Shown: positions 1-7,165 of the stretch, one piece after another
Position numbering within the stretch: the first letter of the stretch is position 1
Layout: each line of letters begins with the position of its first letter
Source of the DNA: Desulfurellales bacterium
Lineage (GTDB): Bacteria > Campylobacterota_A > Desulfurellia > Desulfurellales > Hippeaceae
Length of the DNA stretch: 7,462 nucleotides
Assembly: GCA_027064405.1 (NCBI GenBank)
Contig: JAMOPP010000171.1
Location: forward strand, 1 to 7,462
Direction: 5' to 3'
Program-made: the position numbers and the translations under genes
Notes under the pieces: model-generated
Told to the model about the DNA's origin: nothing
What the model saw: only the letters and a program-made list of their open reading frames with translations
Databases searched by the model: none

Positions 1-680
1 ACTACGGATTTATTGATTTGCTTTATGATGTAAATAAAGTTGATGGTTTAAAAAGAATTAGATTTATGACCTCGCACCCTAAGGATTTTTCCGAAGAATT
101 AATTTATGCTATCAAAGACTTAGATAAATTATGCGAGCATATTCATCTGCCTCTGCAGTCCGGCTCTGACAAAATTCTTAAATTAATGAGAAGGGGATAT
201 ACAAAAGAAGAGTATCTTGAAAAGGTTTATAAATATAAAGATGTGGTAAAAAACGGCTCCATTACGACTGATATCATAGTTGGATTTCCTAATGAGACAG
301 ATGAAGATTTTAAAGAGACCCTTGAAGTTGTAAAAAATGTAGAATACGACACATCATTTTCTTTTAAATATTCAAAAAGGCCTCTTACGAAGGCTAAGGA
401 TATGGAGAATCAGGTTGATGAAAAAATTAAGCTTGAAAGGTTGAATATTCTACAGAAACTGCAGGCAGAAACCACGCAAAGAAAAAATCAAAGCGCATTG
501 GGGCGTGTTTTTAGGGTGCTTGTTGAGGGAATATCTAAAAGAAAAGACGGATTAAGCGGTAGAAATAGACAAAATACGGTTGTCAATTTCAATTTTAAGG
601 ATAGTATAAAGGTAGGCGATGAAGTGGATGTGAAAATTACAAAATCGCTTAAACATTCGCTTGTAGGTGAAGCATTATGA
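1..680 (+). CDS. miaB: MiaB, tRNA (N6-isopentenyl adenosine-37) C2-methylthiotransferase, 5'-partial
   Basis: This is the C-terminal part of the radical-SAM methylthiotransferase that converts i6A37 to ms2i6A37 in tRNAs reading UNN codons. The reading frame is open from base 3 with no stop upstream, so the gene begins before the window; the TTG at 18 is an internal Leu codon, not a start. The N-terminal UPF0004 domain and the CxxxCxxC cluster motif are therefore off-window. Visible MiaB hallmarks are the RIRFMTSHPKDF stretch (about nt 54-89), HLPLQSGS (nt 144-167), the following RRGYTKEEYL, and TDIIVGFPNETDEDF. The C-terminal part (about nt 500-677) is a TRAM domain with SGRNRQNTVVNF, used for tRNA binding. 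These motifs favour MiaB over the relatives MtaB and RimO. The segment usually reading YSPRPGTPA is YSKRPLTKA here, a mild departure. The TGA stop overlaps the next gene's ATG by 4 nt (ATGA). Confidence 0.95.
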   Translation, partial: YGFIDLLYDVNKVDGLKRIRFMTSHPKDFSEELIYAIKDLDKLCEHIHLPLQSGSDKILKLMRRGYTKEEYLEKVYKYKDVVKNGSITTDIIVGFPNETDEDFKETLEVVKNVEYDTSFSFKYSKRPLTKAKDMENQVDEKIKLERLNILQKLQAETTQRKNQSALGRVFRVLVEGISKRKDGLSGRNRQNTVVNFNFKDSIKVGDEVDVKITKSLKHSLVGEAL

Positions 681-1108
681 TAGAGATGAAAATTAAAGAT
701 GTGGAGTTTAAAGAAGAGAGTGGTTTTGTTTACTGTGAAGATATAAACGGTGATATGTACGGCTTTCCCGTAAACTACTCAAAAGCAAGAATTATAGCCT
801 TACTTTTAACGAATGCGTATGCGCCAAAGGACACTATTTATGAGCTCTTGGTAAAACTTATAAACAGTTCAAGTCTTTACATAGATTCTCTTGTTATAGA
901 GGACGGCTGTAACGATAAAGCAGCCATATATATTGGTGATACTGAAAAGATAAAATCCTTTTATGTATCAATTGAAGATGCTTTAATATTGTCACTTCTT
1001 GCCAATTCAAAACTCTACATAAACAAAAAAGCGGAATTCATATCGGAAGACGAACTCGGACAAATTGCACTTTTAAAATTTTTAAAAGAACTTGATTTAT
1101 GCTGCTAA
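677..1108 (+). CDS. DUF151 'bifunctional nuclease' family protein, divergent
   Basis: A small cytoplasmic protein of 143 residues with no signal peptide or membrane segment. Its layout matches the DUF151 family (Thermotoga TM0160-like; some plant members are reported to have DNase and RNase activity). An N-terminal strand pair around GDMYGFPVNYSKARIIALLL corresponds to the usual 'LPIWIGPFEAQAIALAL' core. It is followed by a helix (TIYELLVKLINS), the strand pair SLVIEDGCNDKAAIYIG, and the C-terminal helix plus strand SIEDALILSLLANSKLYINK. The last replaces the family's R-P-S-D-A-I-A-L-A-L signature: D-A is kept but the preceding Arg-Pro is not, so the assignment rests on fold pattern rather than strict motif identity. 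The ATG at 677 has AGGTGA six bases upstream inside miaB, which favours it over ATG 686. Overlaps miaB by 4 nt and the following gene by 10 nt, suggesting coupled translation. The biochemical role in bacteria is not established. Confidence 0.75.
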   Translation: MIEMKIKDVEFKEESGFVYCEDINGDMYGFPVNYSKARIIALLLTNAYAPKDTIYELLVKLINSSSLYIDSLVIEDGCNDKAAIYIGDTEKIKSFYVSIEDALILSLLANSKLYINKKAEFISEDELGQIALLKFLKELDLCC

Positions 1109-2121
1109 GGGAAAAAATAGAAAAAGCAGAAGCATCTTATATGTCTCAATATGCTTTCTTGTCACAAAACGCCACAAGGAAAATAAAAATAGAAAAAGAT
1201 ACCATAAGAACGGAGTTTATGCGTGATAGGGACAGAATTATACACTGCAAATCCTTCAGAAGATTAAAACATAAAACTCAGGTGTTTTTTTCCCCGTCAG
1301 ACGACCATTACAGAACAAGAATGACGCATACCTTAGAGGTTTCTCAAGTTGCAAGAACAATAGCAAAGGCTCTATTTTTAAATGAAACATTGACGGAAGC
1401 CATATCGCTTGGCCATGATTTGGGACATACACCCTTTGGGCATGCCGGTGAGGCTGTATTAAATTCAAAATTAAAAAAGGGATTTAAGCATTGGGTTCAG
1501 AGTTTGAGAGTTGTTGATATTATTGAGAAAGACGGAAAAGGACTTAACTTAACCAATCAGGTAAGGGACGGCATACTTAAACATTCAAAGGGAAGAGGAG
1601 AGATAATCCCCAAAGATACATCCAAACTTTCCACAACACTTGAGGGTCAAGTTGTAAGAATCGCGGATATAATAGCGTATGTGAATCATGACATAGATGA
1701 TGCCGTAAGGGCGGGAATTATAAAAAATTGTGATATACCGAAAAGAATATCGGATGAGCTTGGCACTACCCATGCGAAAAGGATAGCTACAATGGTTAAA
1801 AGTGTTGTATTTAGCACTATGGAAAATAATTACAGAATGGTATCAATGGAAAAAAATATACTTGAATCTTTAAATGAATTGAGGGATTTTCTATTTGAAA
1901 GGGTCTATTATTTTGAAGGTATTCACAAAGAAGTGGAAAAATCATCAAAAATTTTAAGTGAGTTGTTTGATTATTTTATGGAGCATCAAGAATTGATAAA
2001 GAAAAAGTTCTCAGATGATAAAGAAGAGATTGTCGCTGATTATATATCGGGTATGACTGATAGATTCGCATTGAACCTTTATAAAAAGATATTTTTGCCA
2101 AAACCGTGGGAGGTCATTTAA
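1099..2121 (+). CDS. dgt: dGTPase-like HD-domain deoxynucleoside triphosphate triphosphohydrolase
   Basis: A soluble HD-superfamily hydrolase of 340 residues, the usual length of the short 'type 2' dGTPase-like group. By family it should hydrolyse a dNTP, classically dGTP, to the deoxynucleoside plus triphosphate, limiting dNTP pools. Visible signatures are RDRDRIIHCKSFRRLKHKTQVF (in two parts, about residues 42-63), THTLEVSQVARTIA with metal ligand H77, the HD pair H106-D107 in LGHDLGHTPFGHAGE, and D190 in RIADIIAYVNHDIDDAVRAG. H115 and E118 in GHAGE match by position the residues proposed as catalytic in E. coli Dgt. One oddity is that the motif normally ending in HNxQS reads HWVQS, with Trp132 in place of Asn. 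Substrate preference cannot be read from sequence, so the symbol is nominal. The ATG at 1099 gives a family-like N-terminus but has only a weak AAAGAA upstream; initiation probably depends on the 10 nt overlap with the preceding gene. Confidence 0.9.
   Translation: MLLREKIEKAEASYMSQYAFLSQNATRKIKIEKDTIRTEFMRDRDRIIHCKSFRRLKHKTQVFFSPSDDHYRTRMTHTLEVSQVARTIAKALFLNETLTEAISLGHDLGHTPFGHAGEAVLNSKLKKGFKHWVQSLRVVDIIEKDGKGLNLTNQVRDGILKHSKGRGEIIPKDTSKLSTTLEGQVVRIADIIAYVNHDIDDAVRAGIIKNCDIPKRISDELGTTHAKRIATMVKSVVFSTMENNYRMVSMEKNILESLNELRDFLFERVYYFEGIHKEVEKSSKILSELFDYFMEHQELIKKKFSDDKEEIVADYISGMTDRFALNLYKKIFLPKPWEVI
2108..2114 (+). promoter_or_regulatory. Ribosome-binding site that decides the pmbA start
   Basis: GGGAGGT lies six bases before ATG 2121, inside the last codons of the dGTPase-like gene. 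It is close to the anti-Shine-Dalgarno complement, and it rules against the in-frame GTG at 2106, which overlaps its 5' edge. The start is in a TAATG stop-start overlap, typical of translational coupling. Confidence 0.8.
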
Positions 2122-3431
2122 TGATTGCAGAAAAAATAGTTTCAAATCTCGAAAATAAATTTGATATCGTTGAGGTTTATATAGAATCAACAAAGAGCAA
2201 GGAGTTTGAATTAAAAAACTCAAAGGAGTTTTCTAAAAGTTTATCAATAGATAAGGGCTGTGGTATAAGAGTTGTTAAAAATTCAAAAGAGGCTTTTGCT
2301 TATATGAGTTTAGATGACAACTATAAAAATAATATAGATAAAATAACAGATGATATTCTGCTCTCAATAGAGCTTTCAAAAAAACTTGACTGCGATATTT
2401 TAAATAAGAATAGAGAGCGTTATGCCAGAAGCAGAGGGATATCTGTAAAAGATAATAAAATTAAAAATAAGATTTATTTAATGGACGATGTAGCCAAGAA
2501 TTTTGATAAAAAGATAGTTGATGTTAAGGGTGCTTCTATCGCTTTTTCAGAGCAGAAGTTTGAAATAGCCAACAGTTACGGTATGAACATCAAAGATTCA
2601 AAAACTTATGTTTCTTCTTCTGTCAGTGTTTTAGCACAGGATAAAACCGCCGATATGGGGTGGTACAGTTTGGATGCGGATAATTTTGAGGCAATTGACT
2701 TTGAGTATATTGCGCAGGAAGCATCAAGCAGAGCGTTGAATAAACTCCACCCTCAAAGTATTTCCACAAAAAAATACAGTATTATTTTATCATCGGATGT
2801 GTTTACCCAAATTCTTGCACACTTTTTTCCTATTTTTGACGGGTATTCCGTTATCAATAACACTACCTATTTGAAAGATAAAATGAACGATAAAATTTTT
2901 AGCAGCGAGATTACAATAGAGGATTCCGTATCTTTAAAAAATCGCCCCAACTCTGTTTTGTTTGATGCGGAAGGACAGAGAAGAAATAATACGGTTGTAG
3001 TTAAAAATGGTGTTTTAAAGAGTTTTCTGCACAACACATACACATCCAAGATGCTTAATATGAAAAATAGTGCAAATGCCAAAAGAGCGGGGTATGCATC
3101 ATCCCCGAAGGTCGGCGCATTTAATTTTCACATAAAACCAAGCAAAAAGACAAAGAAGGAATCTCTCATTAGTCAGATAGACGGTTTATATATATCGGAA
3201 ATTATGGGTCTTCATATGGCAAACAATATAAGCGGTGATTTTTCGTTGGGCGTAAGCGGATTTTTTATACATAACGGAGAATTTTTGTCCTACTTTAAGT
3301 CAGCTACCTTTGCAGGAAATTTTTTTGATATTATGACAAAGATTATAGGTATTTCGGATAATATGTATTTTTCAGGTAGTTTTGGTTCTCCGGATATTGC
3401 AATTGCAGATTGTGTAATAGGGGGAGAGTAG
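2121..3431 (+). CDS. pmbA: PmbA/TldE-type subunit of the TldD-TldE metalloprotease family
   Basis: A cytoplasmic protein of 436 residues belonging to the TldD/PmbA (peptidase U62) family. Characterised members form a TldD-TldE heterodimer that trims peptides, for example in microcin B17 maturation and CcdA degradation. Family features include the N-terminal DIVEVYIESTKSKEFELKN pattern, the central FDAEGQRRNNTVVVKNGVL (from about residue 281), LHNTYTSKMLNMKNSANAKRAG (in two parts), and the C-terminal GFFIHNGE, AGNFFDIM and SGSFGSPDIAIADCVIGG. No HExxxH zinc motif occurs anywhere, which marks it as the PmbA/TldE partner rather than the catalytic TldD. No tldD is present in the window. I start it at ATG 2121, inside the TAATG junction with the upstream stop. 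The in-frame GTG at 2106 would place the strong GGGAGGT ribosome-binding site (2108-2114) inside the coding region. Overlap with the upstream gene is 1 nt. Confidence 0.92.
   Translation: MIAEKIVSNLENKFDIVEVYIESTKSKEFELKNSKEFSKSLSIDKGCGIRVVKNSKEAFAYMSLDDNYKNNIDKITDDILLSIELSKKLDCDILNKNRERYARSRGISVKDNKIKNKIYLMDDVAKNFDKKIVDVKGASIAFSEQKFEIANSYGMNIKDSKTYVSSSVSVLAQDKTADMGWYSLDADNFEAIDFEYIAQEASSRALNKLHPQSISTKKYSIILSSDVFTQILAHFFPIFDGYSVINNTTYLKDKMNDKIFSSEITIEDSVSLKNRPNSVLFDAEGQRRNNTVVVKNGVLKSFLHNTYTSKMLNMKNSANAKRAGYASSPKVGAFNFHIKPSKKTKKESLISQIDGLYISEIMGLHMANNISGDFSLGVSGFFIHNGEFLSYFKSATFAGNFFDIMTKIIGISDNMYFSGSFGSPDIAIADCVIGGE
3420..3426 (+). promoter_or_regulatory. Ribosome-binding site that decides the guaA start
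   Basis: GGGGGAG, within AGGGGGAGAG at 3419-3428, lies seven bases before GTG 3434. It sits in the last codons of pmbA. It supports the GTG at 3434 and argues against the upstream in-frame TTG at 3410, which lacks such a site and would add eight residues not seen in the family. Confidence 0.8.
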
Positions 3432-3433
3432 TT

Positions 3434-4954
3434 GTGAATAAAATAATAATTTTTGATTTCGGTTCGCAGTATACTCAGCTTATAGCAAGAAGGGTTAGGG
3501 AATCCGGAGTTTATGCCAAGATAGTTCCGTATAACGCAGAAATTGACAAAAAAGATGTTGCAGGAATAATACTCTCAGGCTCTCCTGCAAGTATATATGA
3601 TAAAAATGCACCGTTGCCGAATGAAAATATTTTTTCAATGGGTGTTCCTATTTTGGGGATATGTTACGGTATGCAGGTAATATCTCATTTTTTTAATGGT
3701 AAAATACTAAAAAGCGATAAAAAGGAATACGGTTATGCAGCCTTGAATTTAAAAACTGACGATATTTTGGTAGATAAAAATTTTGACAAGAGTTCCGTAT
3801 GGATGAGTCACGGTGATAGGATTGAAAAGATACCGAATGGATTTGAGGTTGTTGCATATACGGATAATTCTCCTTACGCTGCGATAAGAAACTTGGATAA
3901 AAAAATATGGGCTTTGCAGTTTCACCCTGAGGTTTTCCATACAAAAAACGGTAAAAGGATATTTGAGAATTTTATAAAAAATGTCTGTAGGATTAAGCCT
4001 GATTGGAATATGAAAAACTTTTTAACAAATTCAATCGAAGAAATAAAGAAGAAGGTTAAAGATAAAAAGGTTATATGCGCAATATCCGGAGGCGTGGATT
4101 CGAGCGTTGTTGCCGTATTGATGCATAAAGCCATAAAAAATCAGCTTATTCCCGTTTTTGTCAATAATGGTCTTTTAAGGAAGAATGAAGTTGAATTTGT
4201 GCTAAATTCTTTTAAAAAAATGGGTATAGACGTTAATTTCGTTGATGCGAGTAAACTATTTTTGGATAGGCTTAAAGGTATAACAGACCCTGAACAAAAA
4301 AGAAAAATTATAGGTCATACATTTATAGATGTATTTAAAGATGTAGCCTCAAAATTTAAGGAAGCCGAATTTTTAGCTCAAGGCACACTCTACCCTGATG
4401 TAATAGAGAGTGTTTCGGTAAACGGACCCTCTGCCGTTATTAAAAGTCATCACAATGTCGGTGGTTTGCCGAAAGAACTTGGTTTTCAGCTTATAGAGCC
4501 CCTGCGTGAGCTTTTTAAAGACGAGGTAAGAAAACTTGGTGAAAAATTGGGTATTGACGAAAGCTATATAAATAGACATCCGTTTCCAGGACCAGGCTTA
4601 GCAATAAGAATTATATCGGAAGTTACGGAAGAAAAACTTGAAATTTTGCGTAATGCTGACTTTGTGGTGCAGGAAGAGATTAAAAAGGCAGATTTGTATA
4701 ATAAAGTTTGGCAAGCATTTGCGGTGTTGCTTCCTGTAAACAGTGTGGGTGTTATGGGAGATAAAAGAACCTACAATAATGTTGTTGCAGTGAGAGTTGT
4801 GGAGAGTGTGGACGGTATGACTGCCGATTGGTCTAAAATGCCCTACGATGTTTTAAATAAAATATCAAATAGGATAATAAATGAAGTTGAAGGCATAAAT
4901 AGGGTTGTGTATGATATATCATCAAAACCTCCATCAACCATAGAATGGGAATAA
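3434..4954 (+). CDS. guaA: GMP synthase (glutamine-hydrolysing)
   Basis: Converts XMP, ATP and glutamine to GMP in de novo guanine nucleotide synthesis; cytoplasmic. From GTG 3434 the protein has 506 residues, close to the family norm, and begins with the standard NKIIIFDFGSQYTQLIARRV. The class I glutamine amidotransferase domain (about residues 1-190) contains the nucleophile C77 in GICYGMQ and the H164/E166 pair in QFHPEV. The ATP-pyrophosphatase domain carries the P-loop SGGVDSS (218-224). The C-terminal dimerisation and XMP-binding domain contains HPFPGPGLAIRI (from 382) and ends with KPPSTIEWE. All key residues are intact, so it should be active. GTG initiation is supported by a strong ribosome-binding site and by family alignment; the longer frame from TTG 3410 adds an unsupported MCNRGRVV extension. 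It lies 2 nt after pmbA and abuts the next gene with no spacing. Confidence 0.98.
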   Translation: MNKIIIFDFGSQYTQLIARRVRESGVYAKIVPYNAEIDKKDVAGIILSGSPASIYDKNAPLPNENIFSMGVPILGICYGMQVISHFFNGKILKSDKKEYGYAALNLKTDDILVDKNFDKSSVWMSHGDRIEKIPNGFEVVAYTDNSPYAAIRNLDKKIWALQFHPEVFHTKNGKRIFENFIKNVCRIKPDWNMKNFLTNSIEEIKKKVKDKKVICAISGGVDSSVVAVLMHKAIKNQLIPVFVNNGLLRKNEVEFVLNSFKKMGIDVNFVDASKLFLDRLKGITDPEQKRKIIGHTFIDVFKDVASKFKEAEFLAQGTLYPDVIESVSVNGPSAVIKSHHNVGGLPKELGFQLIEPLRELFKDEVRKLGEKLGIDESYINRHPFPGPGLAIRIISEVTEEKLEILRNADFVVQEEIKKADLYNKVWQAFAVLLPVNSVGVMGDKRTYNNVVAVRVVESVDGMTADWSKMPYDVLNKISNRIINEVEGINRVVYDISSKPPSTIEWE

Positions 4955-7165
4955 ATGAAGAAAGTTAAACTTTTTTTCGCTACTCTTATACAAAATATAT
5001 TCAATTTTTTTGATAATAGATATGTAATAGCTGTTATATTTTTTGCTCTTGCCTCGCTTTTGCTTTTACCTAAATCGTATAAGAGTTTTTATGATTTAAA
5101 TATCGGAGATGTTGCGCCTAAAACCATCAGATCGGATGTATCTGTCCTTGTTGAAGATAAAGATGCCACTAAAAATAAAATAAAAGAGATTAAAAATAAC
5201 ACCCCGCCGATTTTTGATTATAATCCGGATTATGTGGATATCGTGATTGCAAATATAGAAACGGCAATGAACAGTATAAATAAAAATAATCCGACGGAAT
5301 CTATGACTAATTTCTTTAAGATACTTAAAACAAAGCCAAATAGCTCCATATACAAAAGACTTCTCAGATATGATAAGCAGGATATAATTCAATATGCAAA
5401 AATAGCTTTGAGTAGTGTAAAAGATTATTATGTAATTTCTTCAATAAAACTTCTGTATAAGTTTAATACGCCCAGAATAATAATTAGAAATATAAAAAAT
5501 CCCAAACACGAGATTGCACTCAATAAAAATGATGTTATAGATTTATCAAGGGCTAAAATTATAGCTTATAATGCGTTAAAAGATGCAGTTAGTGACAATG
5601 TTTTAAGAAGCACCGTATGGGATTTTATCTCAGAACTTATGGGTCCCAACATAACCTTCAACAATCTTGCTACACAAAAAGCTATAGATGAAGAAATCAA
5701 AAAAATAGGTCATGTGTTTTTTAAGATATCAAAGGGTGAAATAATTTTAAGAAGTGGAGATATTATAACAAAAACAGATTATTTAAAGTTGAATGCCTTA
5801 AATTCAACAAAACAGAAACAAAACTTAGTATTAAAATTCTTATCAAAAATCATATCTTTTATAATTATATCTATTGCAATGTATAAATCCTACACAATTA
5901 TGAAGAAAAAAAGTAATAATCTTGCTATGAAAAAAAATACAATGATTGCAATATCTGCAACTATAATAATCTTGCAGATGCTGATTTTAAGAGTATTTTC
6001 GTATATTTCCGTATTAATGAACTATTCATCTCCCGATGTTTCCAAAATGGCGATTATTTTCGGTACACCCTTCGCCTTTGCATCTATTTTATCTGCAGTT
6101 ATAGTTGATTTTGAAATAGCTTTTTTTGTATCTGTCCTTATATCTATTACATCCTGGCTCATAGTTGATTCAAGTATGAGTGTTTATGTAATAATATATG
6201 TTTTGATTGGTAGCGTAATAGGTGCATTTTTTACTTTAACTGAGAAAACAAGAACGGGTTTAATAAAAGCAGGTCTTGCAGTATCCTTATCCAACACAAT
6301 AATGATATTTGTATTTTATATGTTTAGCGGAACCGAATTGAGTCAATCGGTTGTATTATTTGATCTATTCTTTGGTGTATTGGGCGGAATTATGTCTTAT
6401 ATAGCGGTAAGCGGACTACTGCCAGTTTTTGAGTATGTTTTTAATATAACAACGGATATTAAACTGCTTGAGCTTGGAAACCTTAACAACACCCTATTGA
6501 AAGAGTTGGCTATAAAAGCTCCGGGCACATATCACCATAGTATAGTTGTCTCTTCTCTATCTGAAGCTGCCGCGAGTGCAATAGGTGCAAATGCTACTAT
6601 TGCAAAAGTGGGCTCATATTATCACGATATAGGCAAAATTCAAAAACCTATGTATTTTATAGAAAATCAGTCAGACGGCATAAATCCTCACGATAGACTT
6701 AAGCCCTCAATAAGTGCGCTTATTATATTAAACCATGTAAAATACGGTGTTGAAATTGCAAAAAAACATAGACTTGGGTCGTATATTACAGATATTATCA
6801 AGCAGCATCACGGGACAACTCTTATAAAATATTTTTATAATAAGGCTAAAGAAAACGGTCAAAATCCGAAAGAGGAAGATTTTAGATATAAAGGACCAAA
6901 GCCTCAGACAAAGGAAGCCGGTATAATTATGATAGCAGATGAGGTTGAAGCTGCATCAAAAACACTTGAAAACCCTACTGTATCTCATCTTAATGATTTT
7001 GTAAGAGAGATTACAAACTCTATCTTTTTGGACGAGCAGTTGGATGAGTGTGATTTAACACTTAAAGATTTAAATTTAATAATGGATAGCTTTGTGAAGG
7101 TTTTGGTAGGTATATTCCATCATAGAATAGAATATCCGGAGGAGGAAAAATTAACACCACAATAA
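4955..7165 (+). CDS. pgpH: Membrane-anchored HD-domain phosphodiesterase, PgpH/YqfF (7TM-HD) type
   Basis: A 736-residue integral membrane protein with the architecture of the 7TMR-HD family, whose Listeria member PgpH degrades the second messenger c-di-AMP. In order: an N-terminal membrane helix (about 22-39); an extracytoplasmic domain (about 42-290) opening with the family motif YDLNIGDVAPKTIRSDV and including the NNTPPIFDYNP and RSGDIIT segments; seven hydrophobic helices (about 292-311, 329-355, 365-384, 385-404, 409-428, 437-458 and 466-495); and a cytoplasmic HD domain (about 510-725). The HD domain holds GTYHHS (H527/H528), YYHDIGK (H557-D558), LNHVKYG (H594), QHHGTTL (H618/H619) and the distal Asp in ADEVEAA (D662), so the metal-binding set looks complete. 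The ATG directly follows the guaA stop with only a weak GGGA upstream, suggesting coupling. Its 3' end overlaps ybeY, a neighbour often seen for this family. c-di-AMP specificity is inferred from the family; no cyclase gene is in the window. Confidence 0.93.
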   Translation: MKKVKLFFATLIQNIFNFFDNRYVIAVIFFALASLLLLPKSYKSFYDLNIGDVAPKTIRSDVSVLVEDKDATKNKIKEIKNNTPPIFDYNPDYVDIVIANIETAMNSINKNNPTESMTNFFKILKTKPNSSIYKRLLRYDKQDIIQYAKIALSSVKDYYVISSIKLLYKFNTPRIIIRNIKNPKHEIALNKNDVIDLSRAKIIAYNALKDAVSDNVLRSTVWDFISELMGPNITFNNLATQKAIDEEIKKIGHVFFKISKGEIILRSGDIITKTDYLKLNALNSTKQKQNLVLKFLSKIISFIIISIAMYKSYTIMKKKSNNLAMKKNTMIAISATIIILQMLILRVFSYISVLMNYSSPDVSKMAIIFGTPFAFASILSAVIVDFEIAFFVSVLISITSWLIVDSSMSVYVIIYVLIGSVIGAFFTLTEKTRTGLIKAGLAVSLSNTIMIFVFYMFSGTELSQSVVLFDLFFGVLGGIMSYIAVSGLLPVFEYVFNITTDIKLLELGNLNNTLLKELAIKAPGTYHHSIVVSSLSEAAASAIGANATIAKVGSYYHDIGKIQKPMYFIENQSDGINPHDRLKPSISALIILNHVKYGVEIAKKHRLGSYITDIIKQHHGTTLIKYFYNKAKENGQNPKEEDFRYKGPKPQTKEAGIIMIADEVEAASKTLENPTVSHLNDFVREITNSIFLDEQLDECDLTLKDLNLIMDSFVKVLVGIFHHRIEYPEEEKLTPQ
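7138..7145 (+). promoter_or_regulatory. Strong ribosome-binding site for ybeY ahead of an ATT start
   Basis: GGAGGAGG is a tandem near-perfect anti-Shine-Dalgarno complement within the last codons of the membrane HD gene. The nearest plausible initiator in the ybeY frame is the ATT at 7150, four bases beyond the second GGAGG copy and seven beyond the first. No ATG, GTG or TTG in that frame is placed to use it. Confidence 0.7.

Noticed and set aside
18..20. TTG as a start codon for a 220-residue protein
   Set aside because: The frame is open to the window edge and the preceding codons (YGFID) continue the MiaB sequence, so the gene is truncated by the window rather than starting here.
3543..3570. 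Promoter-like TTGACA, 16-base spacer, AATAAT inside guaA
   Set aside because: It is a near-consensus sigma-70 match, but it lies wholly within conserved coding sequence on the sense strand of an AT-rich genome, with no extended -10, no gene start downstream and no independent support.
5096..5392. 98-codon open frame on the minus strand
   Set aside because: It is antisense to the extracytoplasmic domain of the membrane HD protein, has no recognisable motif, and is expected by chance opposite AT-rich coding sequence. The other minus-strand frames (for example 1256-1468, 3693-3944, 4373-4579) are rejected for the same reason.
7126..7165. Frameshift joining the membrane HD gene to ybeY
   Set aside because: The HD protein ends at a normal family length in a plain TAA and ybeY has its own strong ribosome-binding site; no slippery heptamer with a clear stimulatory structure was evident.
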